Shown piece by piece: positions 59,260 through 60,202 of a stretch of 60,202 bases of DNA. The notes under the pieces are model-generated. The model had not been told where the DNA came from and made no database searches. It saw nothing but the letters and a program-made list of their open reading frames with translations. Position 1 is the first letter of the stretch. The number at the start of each line of letters is the position of its first letter. The translations under genes and the position numbers were made by a program. The DNA is from ZC4RG35 sp040878345 (GTDB lineage Bacteria > Actinomycetota > Acidimicrobiia > Spongiisociales > ZC4RG35), in the NCBI GenBank assembly GCA_040878345.1, contig JBBDML010000030.1:1-60202 (forward strand). Direction: 5' to 3'.

Positions 59260-59811
59260 CTACAAGCCGAAGGGCTTGATCACCATCACGAATATCAGGG
59301 CGAGCCAGAGGAAGCTGTCGACCACGTTGACTAGGAGGCTTCGACGAGTCCCTCCAATCACCGTGAGGAGCTCGCTGCTGGGCCCACTATCCGGGCTTGC
59401 TGCAGCAGCCTCACCCAGCTTCTTTCCCTGAGGGCCGTGATAGAGGGCACCGATGAGGATGATGGCCAATACCAGGGCGTAACTGATCAGCAACCAAGGC
59501 GCGGTGAGATCGAAGTCGGCGGCGATGGCCGTGACGAACCCGAAGATGATGCCCGCCACCATCAGCACACCCGCCACCGGGGCGACACGACCCTCCGCAG
59601 CTATGACACTGCGGATCGCCCGCACGTCCTTGCCCCGCTGGATGAGGCCGTTGATGACCCCTCCACCCACGACTAGGGCTACTGCTCCGAACATGCAGGC
59701 GATGTGGAGGAACTTCCAGAAGCTGACCCAGCTAATGGACTCATCGTAACCTACAGATTGAGTCGCCTCGATGACTCCACACCGAGCCAATGAGAACGAG
59801 GGGCTTGACAT
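59260..59811 (-). CDS. DUF2269-like integral membrane protein
   Basis: A 183-residue protein with four predicted membrane spans (about residues 30-52, 74-96, 104-124 and 158-178). F-W-K-F-L-H-I-A-C-M-F and the helix-loop pattern resemble DUF2269-type predicted membrane proteins; function unknown. The start at 59811 is the longest choice; the first 20 residues may not belong to it. It points back toward the element. Confidence 0.6.
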   Translation of the reverse strand: MSSPSFSLARCGVIEATQSVGYDESISWVSFWKFLHIACMFGAVALVVGGGVINGLIQRGKDVRAIRSVIAAEGRVAPVAGVLMVAGIIFGFVTAIAADFDLTAPWLLISYALVLAIILIGALYHGPQGKKLGEAAAASPDSGPSSELLTVIGGTRRSLLVNVVDSFLWLALIFVMVIKPFGL

Positions 59812-59827
59812 CCATCTTGTCTACCGG

Positions 59828-59950
59828 ATGACCGAGATTGAGCTAGTGGACGCCTTCATCCTCTCGATTTGTCGTGATCGCCACCCGCTCCTAGATACCG
59901 GCGACGGTATCGCTCTCCTTTACGTGGGATCCGACATGCGAGAGGTGTGA
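59828..59950 (+). CDS. Possible 40-residue ORF
   Basis: A short frame (M-T-E-I-E-L-V-D-A-F start) divergent from the DUF2269-like gene, without a ribosome-binding site or recognised family. It may be spurious. From 59951 to the window end no gene or repeat is seen. Confidence 0.25.
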   Translation: MTEIELVDAFILSICRDRHPLLDTGDGIALLYVGSDMREV

Positions 59951-60202
59951 TCGGGATGCGGAATTCTTGACGCCGTATGGGCGACTATGTCTACGTCGCA
60001 CCCGTGAGGCACTGGACAGGGACACCAAGTTCTGGATGCCTATAGGGCTCGATCGATAATGGAAGGAGGGTGGGCTCTGAGAGCCTACCTGACGAGTCCA
60101 CTTTCCGAATCACGAGCACGTCCTGCGTCGGGGGACGACCCGACTATCGGGTTCGGGCACGCACGGATTGTTGCGCTACGAATCAAGCGGTAGTGGCGAA
60201 GG

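Overview
The window is GC-rich bacterial chromosome, most likely from an actinomycete of or near the class Acidimicrobiia. This placement is inferred from several things: the gene order folC-ndk-mreBCD-mrdA-rodA-(rne/rng)-rplU-rpmA-obgE ... nadD-rsfS; a Gram-positive, coproporphyrin-dependent haem pathway; an LPxTG-type surface protein; frequent GTG/TTG starts; and end-to-end four-base gene overlaps. There are no rRNA genes and no CRISPR array.

Layout. Bases 1-4.4 kb carry TadE/TadG-like pilus genes, a tRNA-Lys, a helix-turn-helix/LAGLIDADG-like gene and an ECF sigma factor with a membrane-anchored partner. Bases 4.5-4.9 kb hold four tRNAs (Pro, Gly, Arg, His). Bases 5-8.3 kb are tig-clpP-clpX. 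A folded 5' leader (8.5-8.65 kb) with a pseudoknot precedes a sortase-type surface protein. Then come folC, ndk, the rod-shape operon mreBCD-mrdA-rodA, tdk, an RNase E/G gene, rplU-rpmA-obgE (to 21.4 kb). From 21.5 to 34.1 kb is a more variable block: an ABC exporter, NhaA, a MoxR/CoxE-like pair, a single-domain response regulator, an orphan CoxL/xanthine-dehydrogenase large subunit, an MFS transporter, and two overlapping GAPDH genes, the first of which has lost both catalytic residues. nadD and rsfS follow, then a small region of gene remnants around a frameshifted WYL regulator with a perfect 12-bp inverted-repeat operator.

From 37.3 to 46.4 kb nine tightly packed genes, hemA-hemC-hemD-hemB-hemL-hemE-hemQ-hemH-hemY, encode every step from glutamyl-tRNA to haem b by the coproporphyrin route.

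From 46.98 to 58.94 kb an approximately 12-kb integrative element sits in the 3' half of a tRNA-Ala(GGC) gene. It is bounded by a direct repeat of the tRNA 3' end and carries an excisionase, a twice-frameshifted tyrosine integrase, and a cargo that reads as phage defence. The cargo comprises a DUF4041 + GIY-YIG nuclease (SNIPE-like) with a coiled-coil partner, a DUF1778/GNAT toxin-antitoxin pair, an AlbA_2/Schlafen-type gene with an unknown partner, a DUF6414-like gene, a HEPN-like gene and a broken hsdM. Several cargo genes are frameshifted while the core genes around them are intact, so the element seems to be decaying. Beyond the right end lie a worn fragment of a diverged rsfS and a DUF2269-type membrane protein.

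The most interesting leads are the two-gene DUF4041/GIY-YIG system, the catalytically dead GAPDH encoded in an operon with an intact one, and the pseudoknotted leader RNA upstream of the LPxTG protein.
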